A stretch of 52,782 nt of DNA from positions 1-52,782 of the forward strand of contig JAFGPX010000186.1 of assembly GCA_016935975.1 (NCBI GenBank), written 5' to 3'. This document shows, piece after piece, positions 1 to 7,998 of the stretch (its first letter is position 1; each line of letters begins with the position of its first letter). This DNA comes from Deltaproteobacteria bacterium. GTDB lineage: Bacteria > Myxococcota_A > Polyangia > Fen-1088. The notes beneath the pieces were generated by a model. The model searched no databases and was not told the origin of the DNA. It saw only the letters and a program-made list of their open reading frames with translations. The translations under genes were made by a program, and so were the position numbers.

Positions 1-92
1 CCCGACGAAGTCCGGATGTAGCGCGGGGCGAGAATATAGTAGGGGTGCCGTAGCGGCGGGTAGAGTCGCTTGGCCGCGTCGTTGGTGGTCAC
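1..92 (-). CDS. Glycosyltransferase, N-terminal fragment (cut by window edge)
   Basis: Only the first 30 codons are present; the rest lies beyond the left edge. The start is a GTG at 92, preceded by a strong GAGGAGG site (100-106) at 7 nt spacing. The peptide contains YYILAPRYIRTSSG. This resembles the opening of many bacterial glycosyltransferases, where a hydrophobic beta strand (YYIxAP) runs into a Ser/Gly loop before the nucleotide-sugar domain. The surrounding glycan genes agree with that reading. The family call rests on about 14 residues, so it is tentative. The gene would be transcribed leftward, away from the neuB-like operon. Confidence 0.5.
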   Translation of the reverse strand, partial: MTTNDAAKRLYPPLRHPYYILAPRYIRTSS

Positions 93-104
93 AGCACGTC
101 CTCC

Positions 105-398
105 TCAGCGCCGCCGGCAGAATGTGGCGATGATCTCCCGCATGTAGATGCTCAAGATGTACCAGAGAAGCGACCGGGCGCCCACGTCGACCACCGGCTT
201 GGGCTTGGGAACCTTCCCCTTGCTCGGGCGTGAGCCCCAGTTCGAGGCTTTGGTCAAGGAGTCGGCCAATGATATCACGGTCGTCCCGCGACAGGCGGGC
301 CGACCGCGGTGCTCCCAGCTTGGTCCCGCGGTGCGAGCCGAGTCGATGTTGGACTCTGCCCACAGCCCGGTGAGGGGCGCGTGGCGCCTGCCTCGCAT
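105..398 (-). CDS. Hypothetical protein, possible small membrane-associated protein
   Basis: A 97-residue reading frame with mostly G or C at third codon positions. It stops just ahead of the ribosome binding site of the glycosyltransferase that starts at 92. The last 30 residues hold a hydrophobic stretch (SLLWYILSIYMREIIATF) that could be one membrane helix. The first half is Arg-rich and not convincing, so the true start may be an internal codon. I recognise no family. If the frame is not coding, 93-474 is a 382-bp divergent intergenic region whose only other visible signal is a candidate sigma-54 promoter near 382. Confidence 0.35.
   Translation of the reverse strand: MRGRRHAPLTGLWAESNIDSARTAGPSWEHRGRPACRGTTVISLADSLTKASNWGSRPSKGKVPKPKPVVDVGARSLLWYILSIYMREIIATFCRRR
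382..397 (+). promoter_or_regulatory. Candidate sigma-54 (-24/-12) promoter for the neuB-like operon
   Basis: TGGCGC at 382-387 and TCGCA at 393-397 place GG and GC exactly 10 nt apart, as in the TGGCAC-N5-TTGCA consensus, with about one mismatch in each element. Transcription would start near 408, giving a leader of about 65 nt before the start at 475. GG-N10-GC arises often by chance in GC-rich DNA, so this is only a candidate. Confidence 0.3.
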
Positions 399-474
399 CT
401 GGTGTTAGAATACGATTCCCCCGCCGAGAACCCGGCATCCCGCGACATCCACAAACAGAGGGAGATCCACGCGC

Positions 475-1344
475 ATGGCAGCAGTCAAGATCGGCGGCAC
501 CCTGGTGGGCGACGAGTATCCGTGTTTCGTGATCGCCGAGATCGGCATCAACCACAACGGCGACGTCGGGATCGCCAAGAGCTTGATCGATCTGGCGAAG
601 GTGGCCGGCTGCAACGCCGTCAAGTTCCAGAAGCGCACGCCCGAGTTGTGCGTTCCTCTCGCACAGCGAGACAAGATGCGCGACACGCCGTGGGGGTACA
701 TACCCTACATGGAATACCGGCAGAGGATCGAGTTCGGCGAATCCGAGTATCGCGAGATACGGGCCTACTGCCGCGAGAGAAACATCCTTTGGTTTGCCTC
801 CTGCTGGGACACGGAGGCCGCCGATTTCATGGAGCGATTCGACGTTCCCTGCTACAAGATTGCCTCGGCCAGTCTCACCGAGGACGGGCTGCTGCGACAC
901 ATTCGTGCGAAAGGCCGGCCCATCCTGCTGTCCACGGGCATGAGCACGCTGGAACAGATCGACCACGCTATCGAGGTGCTGGGGAAGGAAGACCTGATCC
1001 TCCTTCATTGTGTCAGCACCTACCCGGCCAACTACGACGAGCTCAATCTCCGCGTGATTGCCACCTTGCGTCGTCGCTATTCGGTTCCGGTCGGCTATTC
1101 CGGCCACGAAACCGGGCTGCCGTCGTCGGTGGCCGCGGTGACGGTGGGGGCTTGCATGGTCGAGCGACACATCACGCTCGACCGCTCGATGTGGGGCTCG
1201 GATCAGGCGGCCTCGCTGGCGCCGAACGGCCTCATTCGTCTCGTGCGGGACATTCGGTTGGTCGAGATGGCCATGGGGGACGGAGTCAAGCGCGTCTTCG
1301 AGCGCGAGAAGCCGATGATCGCGCGGCTTCGTCGCCAGGACTAG
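475..1344 (+). CDS. NeuB/SpsE-type nonulosonate synthase, SAF-less
   Basis: 289 residues. The N-acetylneuraminate synthase family condenses phosphoenolpyruvate with an N-acylated hexosamine or related aldose to give a nine-carbon 2-keto acid. Family signatures are visible: FVIAEIGINHNGD near residue 18, AVKFQKR near 48, a YKIAS segment, LLSTGMST, HCVSTYPA, GYSGHE, and a VERHITLDR segment followed by a GSDQAAS segment. The protein ends straight after the TIM barrel. Typical NeuB proteins run to about 345 residues and carry a C-terminal SAF domain that reaches into the partner active site; that domain is absent here. The ATG at 475 follows GGGAG at about 10 nt. It is the first gene of a five-gene operon, with the next start 2 nt after its stop. 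The family is clear; the exact substrate is unknown. Confidence 0.88.
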   Translation: MAAVKIGGTLVGDEYPCFVIAEIGINHNGDVGIAKSLIDLAKVAGCNAVKFQKRTPELCVPLAQRDKMRDTPWGYIPYMEYRQRIEFGESEYREIRAYCRERNILWFASCWDTEAADFMERFDVPCYKIASASLTEDGLLRHIRAKGRPILLSTGMSTLEQIDHAIEVLGKEDLILLHCVSTYPANYDELNLRVIATLRRRYSVPVGYSGHETGLPSSVAAVTVGACMVERHITLDRSMWGSDQAASLAPNGLIRLVRDIRLVEMAMGDGVKRVFEREKPMIARLRRQD

Positions 1345-1346
1345 AC

Positions 1347-1865
1347 ATGCTGGGCAAGATCAGGGCGGTGATCTTGGATGTGGACGGCGTTCTCACGGAT
1401 GGGACGTTCTGGTGGGGCCCGAAGAACGAGGAGCTGAAGCGGTTCTCATTCGCCGACACCACCGGGATCGCGCTCGCGCAGAAGGCCGGGCTCGTCCTGG
1501 CACTGGCTTCGGCGGAGAGCAGCCCGGCCGGCGTGGCCATCGTGGAGCGATTCGCGCGCAAGCTGAAGATCAAGGATGTCTACGCCGCGTGCGGGGAGAA
1601 ATCGGTGGTGGTGCGCGAGGTAGCGCGGCGGCACGGCCTCGATCTCAGCGAGGTGTGTTTCGTCGGCGATGACGTCAATGACATGCCGGCGATGGGGATT
1701 GTCGGTGTCTCTGCCGCGCCCGCCAACGCCCATCCTTCCGTCCTGGCGAAGGCGAGGTTGAGGCTGCGACACCGAGGCGGTCGGGGGGCGGTGCGCGAGC
1801 TGCTGGACGCGTGGATGGAAAGCAGGTCGCGAAGCGGAAGCAAGAGAAGAGGCAAGGAACCGTGA
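1347..1865 (+). CDS. KdsC-like HAD phosphatase
   Basis: 172 residues. HAD motif I is DVDGVLTDG (residues 11-19), with D11 as nucleophile and D13 as acid/base. Motif IV is VGDDVND near residue 114. This compact, cap-less type includes 3-deoxy-D-manno-octulosonate-8-phosphate phosphatase and the C-terminal domain of some NeuA proteins, both of which dephosphorylate products of NeuB/KdsA-like synthases. It starts 2 nt after the neuB-like stop and overlaps the next gene by 4 nt, so the two enzymes are probably made together, the phosphatase removing the phosphate from the condensation product. The C-terminus is Arg/Lys-rich. No cytidylyltransferase domain is attached or seen nearby. Confidence 0.8.
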   Translation: MLGKIRAVILDVDGVLTDGTFWWGPKNEELKRFSFADTTGIALAQKAGLVLALASAESSPAGVAIVERFARKLKIKDVYAACGEKSVVVREVARRHGLDLSEVCFVGDDVNDMPAMGIVGVSAAPANAHPSVLAKARLRLRHRGGRGAVRELLDAWMESRSRSGSKRRGKEP

Positions 1866-3661
1866 TCAAGCTGTCGGACTACGTGGCGGAGTTCATCGCC
1901 GCCCAGGGCGTGAGACACGTGTTCATGGTCGTCGGCGGCGGCGCGATGCACCTCAACGACTCCGTGGGTCACCAAGGAGCCATTGAATTCGTCTGCACCC
2001 TGCACGACCAGGCTTGCGCGATCGCGGCGGAGGCCTATGCCAAGGTCACGGAGAATCTCGGGGTGGCGCTTGTGACCACCGGTCCCGGGGGGACGAATGC
2101 CGTCACGGGTGTGGCGGGCGCATGGCAAGACTCCACTCCGTGTCTGTTCATCTCGGGGCAAGTCAAGAGGTCCGATCTGATCCGCGGCATGGGCGTCCGG
2201 CAGAACGGCGTGCAGGAAATAGACATCGTCTCGATCGTCCGCCCGATCACGAAATACGCCGTCACCGTCATGGAGCCCGAGACTATTCGGTACCATCTCG
2301 AGCAAGCCGTCTATCTTGCGCGATCTGGGCGCCCGGGTCCCGCGTGGGTCGACATTCCGCTCGACGTGCAAGCTGCGAGCATCGATGTCGACGCGTTGCC
2401 GGGGTTCGCCCCCGAGCAGCCACCGTCAGCGGTGCGCAGTGTAGGTCTTCCCGTGTTGGTTGGCAGGACGATAGAACTGCTGAACAAGGCGGAGCGGCCG
2501 ATCATTCTGATAGGCAACGGGGTACGGCTGGCAAAGGCCAGGGAGGAGGTGCAGGAGCTGATTGCGGAACTGAAGCTCCCGGTCCTGCTGACATGGCCGG
2601 CCCTCGATATGCTGCCGGACAGCCACGAGCTGGTCGTGGGCCGGCCCGGACCGGTCGCGCCACGTGGTGCGAACTTCGCGCTGCAGAACTCCGATTGGCT
2701 GCTCAGCATCGGTGCGCGTCTGGACACGGTGGTGACGGGTTATGCGCATGAAAGGTTCGCGCCCGCGGCGAAGAAGATCATGGTGGATGTCGATGGGGCG
2801 GAGATCGCGAAGATGAAAATGCCCATCGACGTTCCCGTCTGTGCCGACGCGCGGGATTTCGTCCGGGAACTACGACGACAAGGGGGGCGCGTTGCGCCGC
2901 GGGATCGCTCGCGCTGGCTCGCCCGCTGCGGGGAGTGGAAGCGGCGCTATCCGGTGGTACTGCCCGAGTACCGCCGCGAGAAGAGAGTGAGCACCTACGT
3001 GCTCGCGGACGTGCTCTCCGACGAGCTCACCGGCGATGATGTGGTGGTTCCGGGCAGCTCGGGCACGGGCATAGAAGTGTTTCTCCTCGCGTTCAGGGCG
3101 AAGGCCGGGCAGCGAGTATTCAATACCACCGCGCTTGGAGCCATGGGGTTCGGCCTGCCGGCCAGCATCGGCGGTTGCCTGGCCAGCGGTCGCCGTCGCA
3201 CGGTATGTGTCAATGGCGATGGCGGCCTGCAACTCAACGTGCAGGAGCTGGAAACCGTCGCTCGTCTGAAGCTCCCGATCAAGCTGTTCGTTCTCAACAA
3301 CCAAGGTTATGCCTCGATCCGGGCGTCGCAGACGAGGTACTTCGGCCGGCTTACCGGGGCGGACGCGGCCAGCGGGGTGACGTTGCCCGACATTGGCCGG
3401 GTGGCGTCCGCGTACGGACTTCCGGCCGAGAAGATCGTGGATCAATCGGACTTGAGGCAACGGATCCGCGAGGTGCTGAATGCGCCCGGCCCGGTGGTCT
3501 GCGACGTGTGGACGCCTCCGGACGAGCCGCGCTGTCCGAGCCTGGTGTCCAAGCAATGGCCCGACGGTTCGCTCGTCTCGACACCGCTCGAGGACTTGTG
3601 GCCATTCCTGGATCGTGACGAGTTTCTGGCGAACATGATCGTCCCTGTCGCAAAGGAGTGA
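1862..3661 (+). CDS. Thiamine-diphosphate enzyme, acetolactate-synthase-like
   Basis: 599 residues from a GTG that overlaps the upstream TGA and follows an AAGGA site; a longer frame from 1811 lacks a comparable site. The architecture is that of acetolactate synthase: an N-terminal PYR domain (LSDYVAEF onward), a central domain, and a C-terminal PP domain with the GDG...NN ThDP/Mg motif (NGDGGLQLN to VLNNQGY). In acetolactate synthase the H-E-Q-G segment holds the catalytic Glu; here it reads H48-D49-Q50, so the Glu appears to be Asp. The operon context (NeuB, HAD, Gfo/Idh, SDR) argues for sugar chemistry rather than branched-chain amino acid synthesis. YerE, which adds a two-carbon unit from pyruvate to a keto-sugar in yersiniose synthesis, is a precedent from this superfamily. 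The substrate is inferred only. Confidence 0.8.
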   Translation: MIKLSDYVAEFIAAQGVRHVFMVVGGGAMHLNDSVGHQGAIEFVCTLHDQACAIAAEAYAKVTENLGVALVTTGPGGTNAVTGVAGAWQDSTPCLFISGQVKRSDLIRGMGVRQNGVQEIDIVSIVRPITKYAVTVMEPETIRYHLEQAVYLARSGRPGPAWVDIPLDVQAASIDVDALPGFAPEQPPSAVRSVGLPVLVGRTIELLNKAERPIILIGNGVRLAKAREEVQELIAELKLPVLLTWPALDMLPDSHELVVGRPGPVAPRGANFALQNSDWLLSIGARLDTVVTGYAHERFAPAAKKIMVDVDGAEIAKMKMPIDVPVCADARDFVRELRRQGGRVAPRDRSRWLARCGEWKRRYPVVLPEYRREKRVSTYVLADVLSDELTGDDVVVPGSSGTGIEVFLLAFRAKAGQRVFNTTALGAMGFGLPASIGGCLASGRRRTVCVNGDGGLQLNVQELETVARLKLPIKLFVLNNQGYASIRASQTRYFGRLTGADAASGVTLPDIGRVASAYGLPAEKIVDQSDLRQRIREVLNAPGPVVCDVWTPPDEPRCPSLVSKQWPDGSLVSTPLEDLWPFLDRDEFLANMIVPVAKE

Positions 3662-3691
3662 CGGGGCGCTCGCTCCGGGAGCTGGCGAAGA

Positions 3692-4696
3692 ATGAGATTC
3701 CTCGTTGCGGGCCTTGGATCGATCGGGCGGCGGCATCTGCGCAACCTCGTCGCCCTGGGCGAGCGCGATGTGATCCTGTATCGAACCGGGCGCAGCACCT
3801 TGGCGGACGACGAGCTGGGGGGCTTTCCCGTCGAGACGAACCTCGAGGCCGCGTTGGACCGCCGTCCGGATGCGGTCGTCGTCGCCAATCCGACCGCGCT
3901 GCATCTGGAGGTTTCGATCGCGGCCGCGGAGCGTGGCTGTCACCTGCTGCTGGAGAAGCCGGTGTCGCATTCCCTGGAGGGGACGGCGAATCTCGAGGCC
4001 GCGCTGCGACGCGGAGGAGGCCGGATTCTCGTCGGCTTCCAGCTCCGGTTTCATCCGACCCTGCAGGCGGCAGGTCGGGTTCTTGCGGAAGGAGCGCTCG
4101 GCCGTCCGGTCTTCGCGCGCGCTCATTGGGGCGAGTACCTGCCCAACTGGCATCCCTGGGAGGACTATCGACTGGGCTACGCGGCGCGCGCCGATCTCGG
4201 AGGTGGCGTGGTGCTGACGCTTTGCCACCCGCTCGACTACCTGGGCTGGCTGCTCGGCAGGCCGGAAGTCACGTGCGCGCGTGTCCGCACTGCGGGAGAC
4301 TTGGGAATCGCCGTCGACGACGTGGCGGACATCGGTCTGCGTTTCCCGGACGGCGCCAGCGGGAGCGTCCATCTGGATTTCCTCCAGCAGCCGGCTTCGC
4401 ATGAGCTGGAAGTCATCGGGACGCAGGGCACGCTGCGCTGGAACGGGATGGATGGCTCGCTGGCCGTCTATCGGACGAGCGCTGGTGTGTGGGAAAGGTC
4501 TGTTCCTCCGGAGGGCTTTGGAAGAGACTCCCTCTTCGTCGATGAGATGCGGCATTTCCTGGCCATCTGCCGCTCGGAGGCGCTCCCGGTCTGCACGCTG
4601 GACGACGGGCTCTTCGCCCTCAGGATCGCTCTCGCGGCGCTGGCGTTCGGGGTGGCACGGGATGGGCGCAATCGTCCTGCGGGGACGACCGTCTAA
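3692..4696 (+). CDS. Gfo/Idh/MocA-family NAD(P)-dependent sugar oxidoreductase
   Basis: 334 residues. The N-terminus is a Rossmann fold (FLVAGLGSIGRRH, residues 3-15), and the family signature LLEKPVSH, which holds the nicotinamide-contacting Lys, is near residue 90. The C-terminal half is the usual alpha/beta substrate domain. These enzymes oxidise or reduce nucleotide sugars, inositols or free sugars. The gene starts 30 nt after the ThDP enzyme and ends 40 nt before the SDR. Two dehydrogenases in one operon suggest keto-sugar oxidation and reduction around the ThDP step. The substrate cannot be read from sequence. Confidence 0.85.
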   Translation: MRFLVAGLGSIGRRHLRNLVALGERDVILYRTGRSTLADDELGGFPVETNLEAALDRRPDAVVVANPTALHLEVSIAAAERGCHLLLEKPVSHSLEGTANLEAALRRGGGRILVGFQLRFHPTLQAAGRVLAEGALGRPVFARAHWGEYLPNWHPWEDYRLGYAARADLGGGVVLTLCHPLDYLGWLLGRPEVTCARVRTAGDLGIAVDDVADIGLRFPDGASGSVHLDFLQQPASHELEVIGTQGTLRWNGMDGSLAVYRTSAGVWERSVPPEGFGRDSLFVDEMRHFLAICRSEALPVCTLDDGLFALRIALAALAFGVARDGRNRPAGTTV

Positions 4697-4736
4697 GGAC
4701 TAGGCCGAGGGAAAGACCCGCGTGAAAGGGAGACAC

Positions 4737-5558
4737 ATGGACGACGTATTCGAGAAGTTCAGTCTCAGAGGTAGGGTTGCCATCGTGACCGGGGGAGCGG
4801 GGCTTCTTGGCCAGGAGTTCTGCCGGACACTGGCGCAGGCGGGCGCACGAATGGTCGTCGCCGACGTGAATGCGCAGGCGGCGACCTCGGTTGCGGGGCA
4901 ACTGGCGCGGGATGGGCTCGCCGCCGTGCCGCTGGCGACCGACATCACGGATCCGGAATCGGTTCGGCGGCTCATCGAGGGCTCACTCGATGCATTCGGC
5001 CGCCTGGACATCCTGGTGAACAGCGCCGCCGTGGATCCGAAGTTCGACGATTCGCAAGTGGGGCAACACGGCAGTCGGTTCGAGGACTATCCGCTCACAG
5101 CCTGGAAGCAGGCGGTCGACGTAAACCTGACGGGCATGTTCCTGTGCTCCCAGGCGGCAGTACGACACATGCTTGCCGAGAAGCGCGGGTCGATCGTGAA
5201 CATCTGCTCGACCTACGGGTTGGTTGGGCCGGATCAGCGCATCTATCGAATACCCGGCAAGCCGGCACAGTACAAGCCGGTCGTCTACTCTGTGACGAAG
5301 GCCGGCGTGCTCGGTCTGACCCGGTATCTGTCGACGTATTGTGGTGAGCAGGGCGTTCGGATCAATGCTCTGACTCCGGGGGGCGTGCACAATGCGCACG
5401 ACGAACACTTCGTGGCGAACTACTCTGCGCGCACCGTGCTCGGGCGGATGGCCAGACGTGACGAGATGAACGGAGCGCTTCTCTTCCTGGCCTCCGATGC
5501 ATCGTCCTACATGACGGGGGCGAACCTGGTCGTGGATGGAGGATGGACGGCATGGTAG
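4737..5558 (+). CDS. Short-chain dehydrogenase/reductase, PtmA-like
   Basis: 273 residues from the ATG at 4737, preceded by AAAGGGAGA; a GTG at 4722 would add five residues and also has a purine-rich site. Classical SDR motifs are present: TGGAGLLG cofactor loop near residue 20, NSAA, the catalytic Ser in the ICSTYG segment, and Y-S-V-T-K as YxxxK. The longer loop before the catalytic Tyr (DQRIYRIPGKPAQYK) resembles flagellin-modification and legionaminate-locus reductases such as PtmA. It is the last gene of the operon. It probably acts on a keto-sugar or keto-acid from the same pathway; that role is inferred. Confidence 0.83.
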   Translation: MDDVFEKFSLRGRVAIVTGGAGLLGQEFCRTLAQAGARMVVADVNAQAATSVAGQLARDGLAAVPLATDITDPESVRRLIEGSLDAFGRLDILVNSAAVDPKFDDSQVGQHGSRFEDYPLTAWKQAVDVNLTGMFLCSQAAVRHMLAEKRGSIVNICSTYGLVGPDQRIYRIPGKPAQYKPVVYSVTKAGVLGLTRYLSTYCGEQGVRINALTPGGVHNAHDEHFVANYSARTVLGRMARRDEMNGALLFLASDASSYMTGANLVVDGGWTAW

Positions 5559-5602
5559 GAGCGAAACCTTGTCCGTCGCCCTCGGCGTTCACCACGCCTC
5601 CG

Positions 5603-5631
5603 TTGACACCGCCCGATTCTCCCCCTATCGT
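5603..5631 (+). promoter_or_regulatory. Sigma-70-type promoter
   Basis: A perfect TTGACA (5603-5608), a 17-nt spacer and TATCGT (5626-5631) lie in the 132-bp gap before the glycosyltransferase gene. Transcription would start near 5638, about 50 nt before the ATG at 5691. This suggests that the glycosyltransferase and FkbM genes can be expressed apart from the neuB-like operon. Confidence 0.55.
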
Positions 5632-5690
5632 CTTGCCAACTGGACCGCTGGCATCCTGGCGGACGCGGCAATTCACTCGAAGCGTGCAAA

Positions 5691-6839
5691 ATGAGCCAGC
5701 TCTCGGTGGTCATCTTCACATTCAACCGACCAGCCTTCCTGCGCGAGGCGCTCGAATCGGTCGCTCGGCAGACCGCGAGAAGCGCCATCACGGAGCTGAT
5801 CGTTTCGGAGAACAGCGAGTTCAACGAATCCCGGGCTGTCTGCGAGGAGTTCAGGGACAGACTGCCGATCGTTTGGGTTCAGCAACGACCGCCCGTGTCC
5901 CCGCTGCATCACCTTCCTCGGGTCTGGGGGCAGATTCGCTGCCCAACCGTCGCCTTGCTGCACGACGACGACTGGTGGGCCCCGAATCACCTTGAGGCAG
6001 CACTCAAAGTGCTGGACTGCCAGCCCGACTGTACCGCCTCGTATTCAAGCTACTTTCTATCGGTCGGTCCGCGCCACTGGTACTCCGTCGCCGAAGTGGC
6101 ATGGTTCGTGTGGTTGAGCAGCGGGTGCAACTTCGAGAACGACGAGGCCGTGTTCCTGGACGAGGCCGGCGTGATGTCGAGCTGCCTCTTGAATGCCAGC
6201 CTTCACTACTCCACCCTCGTGGGAAGAACCGAGGCAATCGGCGAGGCGTACGCTCGCGTGGTGGCGACGGAGAATCCATTCGACACAGACAGGGTCTTCC
6301 CCGTCCTGCTGCGGCTGCTCGGCCCGATCGCGTATCAAACCGCCCCCGATACCTTCGTCCGAGTGCACGCGGGGCAGGACAGCATGCAGCCGAGGTACAC
6401 GGCGCGGGGCTTCGCCTTGCTGCGAGATACGGATAGATGGCTGCTACAGACGTACCCCGCAGTCGTCAGCGAGGCCGCCAAGAGGTTCAACGAAGCGGCC
6501 AGTCGCCTCAAGGGCCAAGACCATGTCCTGAACTACATCTGGGGAACGGCCCATAACCGCATCAAGGAGCCTCATTGGTCGACCTTGGTGCGCGAATGCG
6601 GTTTCGACCTGCGCCGCCTGGCCCCGGGCGGAGTACTGGGAGGCCGCATCTCGCCCGAGTCCCGGCGGCTGGTTTGGGGCCTTCTGCCGCCCCTGCTTTT
6701 CGAATCGCTGCGGCAGCTCGCTTGGCGCGCCGTGGCCTTTCGAAGAGAGCAGCCGGCGTGGATCGAGCGCTTCTGGCCCGGACGCAAACGTCCGCGGCCC
6801 AGCTCCGAATCCGATAGCGGTGTCGGGAACGCCTCATGA
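5691..6839 (+). CDS. Family 2 glycosyltransferase
   Basis: 382 residues. It opens with the GT-A motif LSVVIFTFNRPAFL (residues 4-17) and carries HDDDWW at 91-96, the acidic metal/nucleotide-sugar motif. No membrane segment is obvious, so it is probably cytoplasmic and adds one sugar to a lipid-linked or protein acceptor. The ATG at 5691 has only a weak GAAG-like site. The FkbM methyltransferase gene follows 19 nt later, so the two enzymes may act on the same glycan. The donor and acceptor are unknown. Confidence 0.8.
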   Translation: MSQLSVVIFTFNRPAFLREALESVARQTARSAITELIVSENSEFNESRAVCEEFRDRLPIVWVQQRPPVSPLHHLPRVWGQIRCPTVALLHDDDWWAPNHLEAALKVLDCQPDCTASYSSYFLSVGPRHWYSVAEVAWFVWLSSGCNFENDEAVFLDEAGVMSSCLLNASLHYSTLVGRTEAIGEAYARVVATENPFDTDRVFPVLLRLLGPIAYQTAPDTFVRVHAGQDSMQPRYTARGFALLRDTDRWLLQTYPAVVSEAAKRFNEAASRLKGQDHVLNYIWGTAHNRIKEPHWSTLVRECGFDLRRLAPGGVLGGRISPESRRLVWGLLPPLLFESLRQLAWRAVAFRREQPAWIERFWPGRKRPRPSSESDSGVGNAS

Positions 6840-6858
6840 TCCCCCATCGCAGCTGAAG

Positions 6859-7998
6859 ATGGCCGGCTTGCTCACACTGCTCGAGCCCGGCAAGGAAGTG
6901 CTGGCGCAAGGCCTGGACGAGAGATTCGGGCCGGCGTATCGGCGCTTTCAGGACGGAGAGGCCCCCCTCATATTCGGCGCCGCACGACTCGGGCGCTCAT
7001 TCCTGCACCACCTCACACGGATCGGCGTCCGGCCGCTCGCATTCTGTGACAGTGACGCGGGAAAATGGGGCACCATAATCGAGGGGCTGCCCGTCCTGTC
7101 GCCGGAGCAGCTGCTGGGTGAGCATCGCGACTCCCTCGTGCTCGTGGCGAGCCTTACTTTCGAGTCCGAGATATGCGACTTCCTGGCGGCCAATGGCGTG
7201 AAGTCGGTGCTTCCGCTCGTCTATCTCAATCACAAGCGGCCAGAGGTCTTCGTCAGTAGCGAGTACCAAGGTTCCTTCGACTACCTATTCCTCGACCCGA
7301 CACGAAAGCAGCTGGAGGAGCTGTGGACGCTCCTTGCGGACGATGAGTCGCGCAGGGTGCTGGAGAAGCTCGTGACCTTCAGAATCTCCTTCGACAAGCG
7401 CTTGATTCGACAGGCGCGATCTTCGGCGCCCCAGTACTTCGAGCCCGGGGTCGTGCGACTCACGAAGGAGGAAGTGTTCGTCGATTGTGGTGGATACATC
7501 GGAGATACCCTCGAGGAATTCCTACGCGAGGTGAACGGTTGCTTCACCCGCGCCTATGTCTTCGAGCCGGATTCCGAGAATTTTCGGCGGCTCCGGGCGC
7601 GGACGGCCGGGCTCGACCCTGCTAGGGTCGTTCTCGTCGCCAGCGGTGTCTATGACAGAACAGGAGAGGTCGGCTTCGCCGCAAGTGGCTCGACCGACGC
7701 GAGGGTGACACTGGGGCAGAGGTGCCAGATCCCGATTGTCGCGCTCGACGAGTTCTTCGTGGGGAGAGAAGTCCCGACGTTCATCAAGATGGACATCGAA
7801 GGCGCCGAGCGTCAGGCAATCGCCGGCGCGCGGCGCACGATCTCGGAGCACAAGCCGAGGTTGGCACTCTCGGCATATCACTACGCAAACGACCTGTGGG
7901 AGATCCCGATGCTCGTGAAATCACTGAATCCCGACTATCGGCTCTATCTGCGGCATTACACGAACGAGATTCTCGATACCGTGTGCTACGCCTGCTGA
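6859..7998 (+). CDS. FkbM-family methyltransferase with N-terminal Rossmann-like domain
   Basis: 379 residues from the ATG at 6859; a GTG at 6820 would add 13 residues and overlap the glycosyltransferase gene by 20 nt. Residues 35-125 form a nucleotide-binding-like module starting with LIFGAARLGRSF and containing AFCDSD and VLVAS. Residues 200-340 hold the FkbM SAM-dependent fold: FVDCGGYIGDT (motif I), FEPDSEN and FIKMDIEGAE. FkbM enzymes O-methylate sugars and polyketides. The last 13 nt overlap the end of the convergent FkbM gene. Confidence 0.82.
   Translation: MAGLLTLLEPGKEVLAQGLDERFGPAYRRFQDGEAPLIFGAARLGRSFLHHLTRIGVRPLAFCDSDAGKWGTIIEGLPVLSPEQLLGEHRDSLVLVASLTFESEICDFLAANGVKSVLPLVYLNHKRPEVFVSSEYQGSFDYLFLDPTRKQLEELWTLLADDESRRVLEKLVTFRISFDKRLIRQARSSAPQYFEPGVVRLTKEEVFVDCGGYIGDTLEEFLREVNGCFTRAYVFEPDSENFRRLRARTAGLDPARVVLVASGVYDRTGEVGFAASGSTDARVTLGQRCQIPIVALDEFFVGREVPTFIKMDIEGAERQAIAGARRTISEHKPRLALSAYHYANDLWEIPMLVKSLNPDYRLYLRHYTNEILDTVCYAC

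Noticed and set aside
309..1865. A 518-codon frame ending with the HAD phosphatase
   Set aside because: Only the last 172 codons are protein-like. The start at 1347, just after the neuB-like stop, is the sensible one; an apparent fusion is an artefact.
2870..4555. A 561-codon minus-strand frame across the ThDP and Gfo/Idh genes
   Set aside because: No motif is visible, and the plus strand holds two intact enzyme genes.
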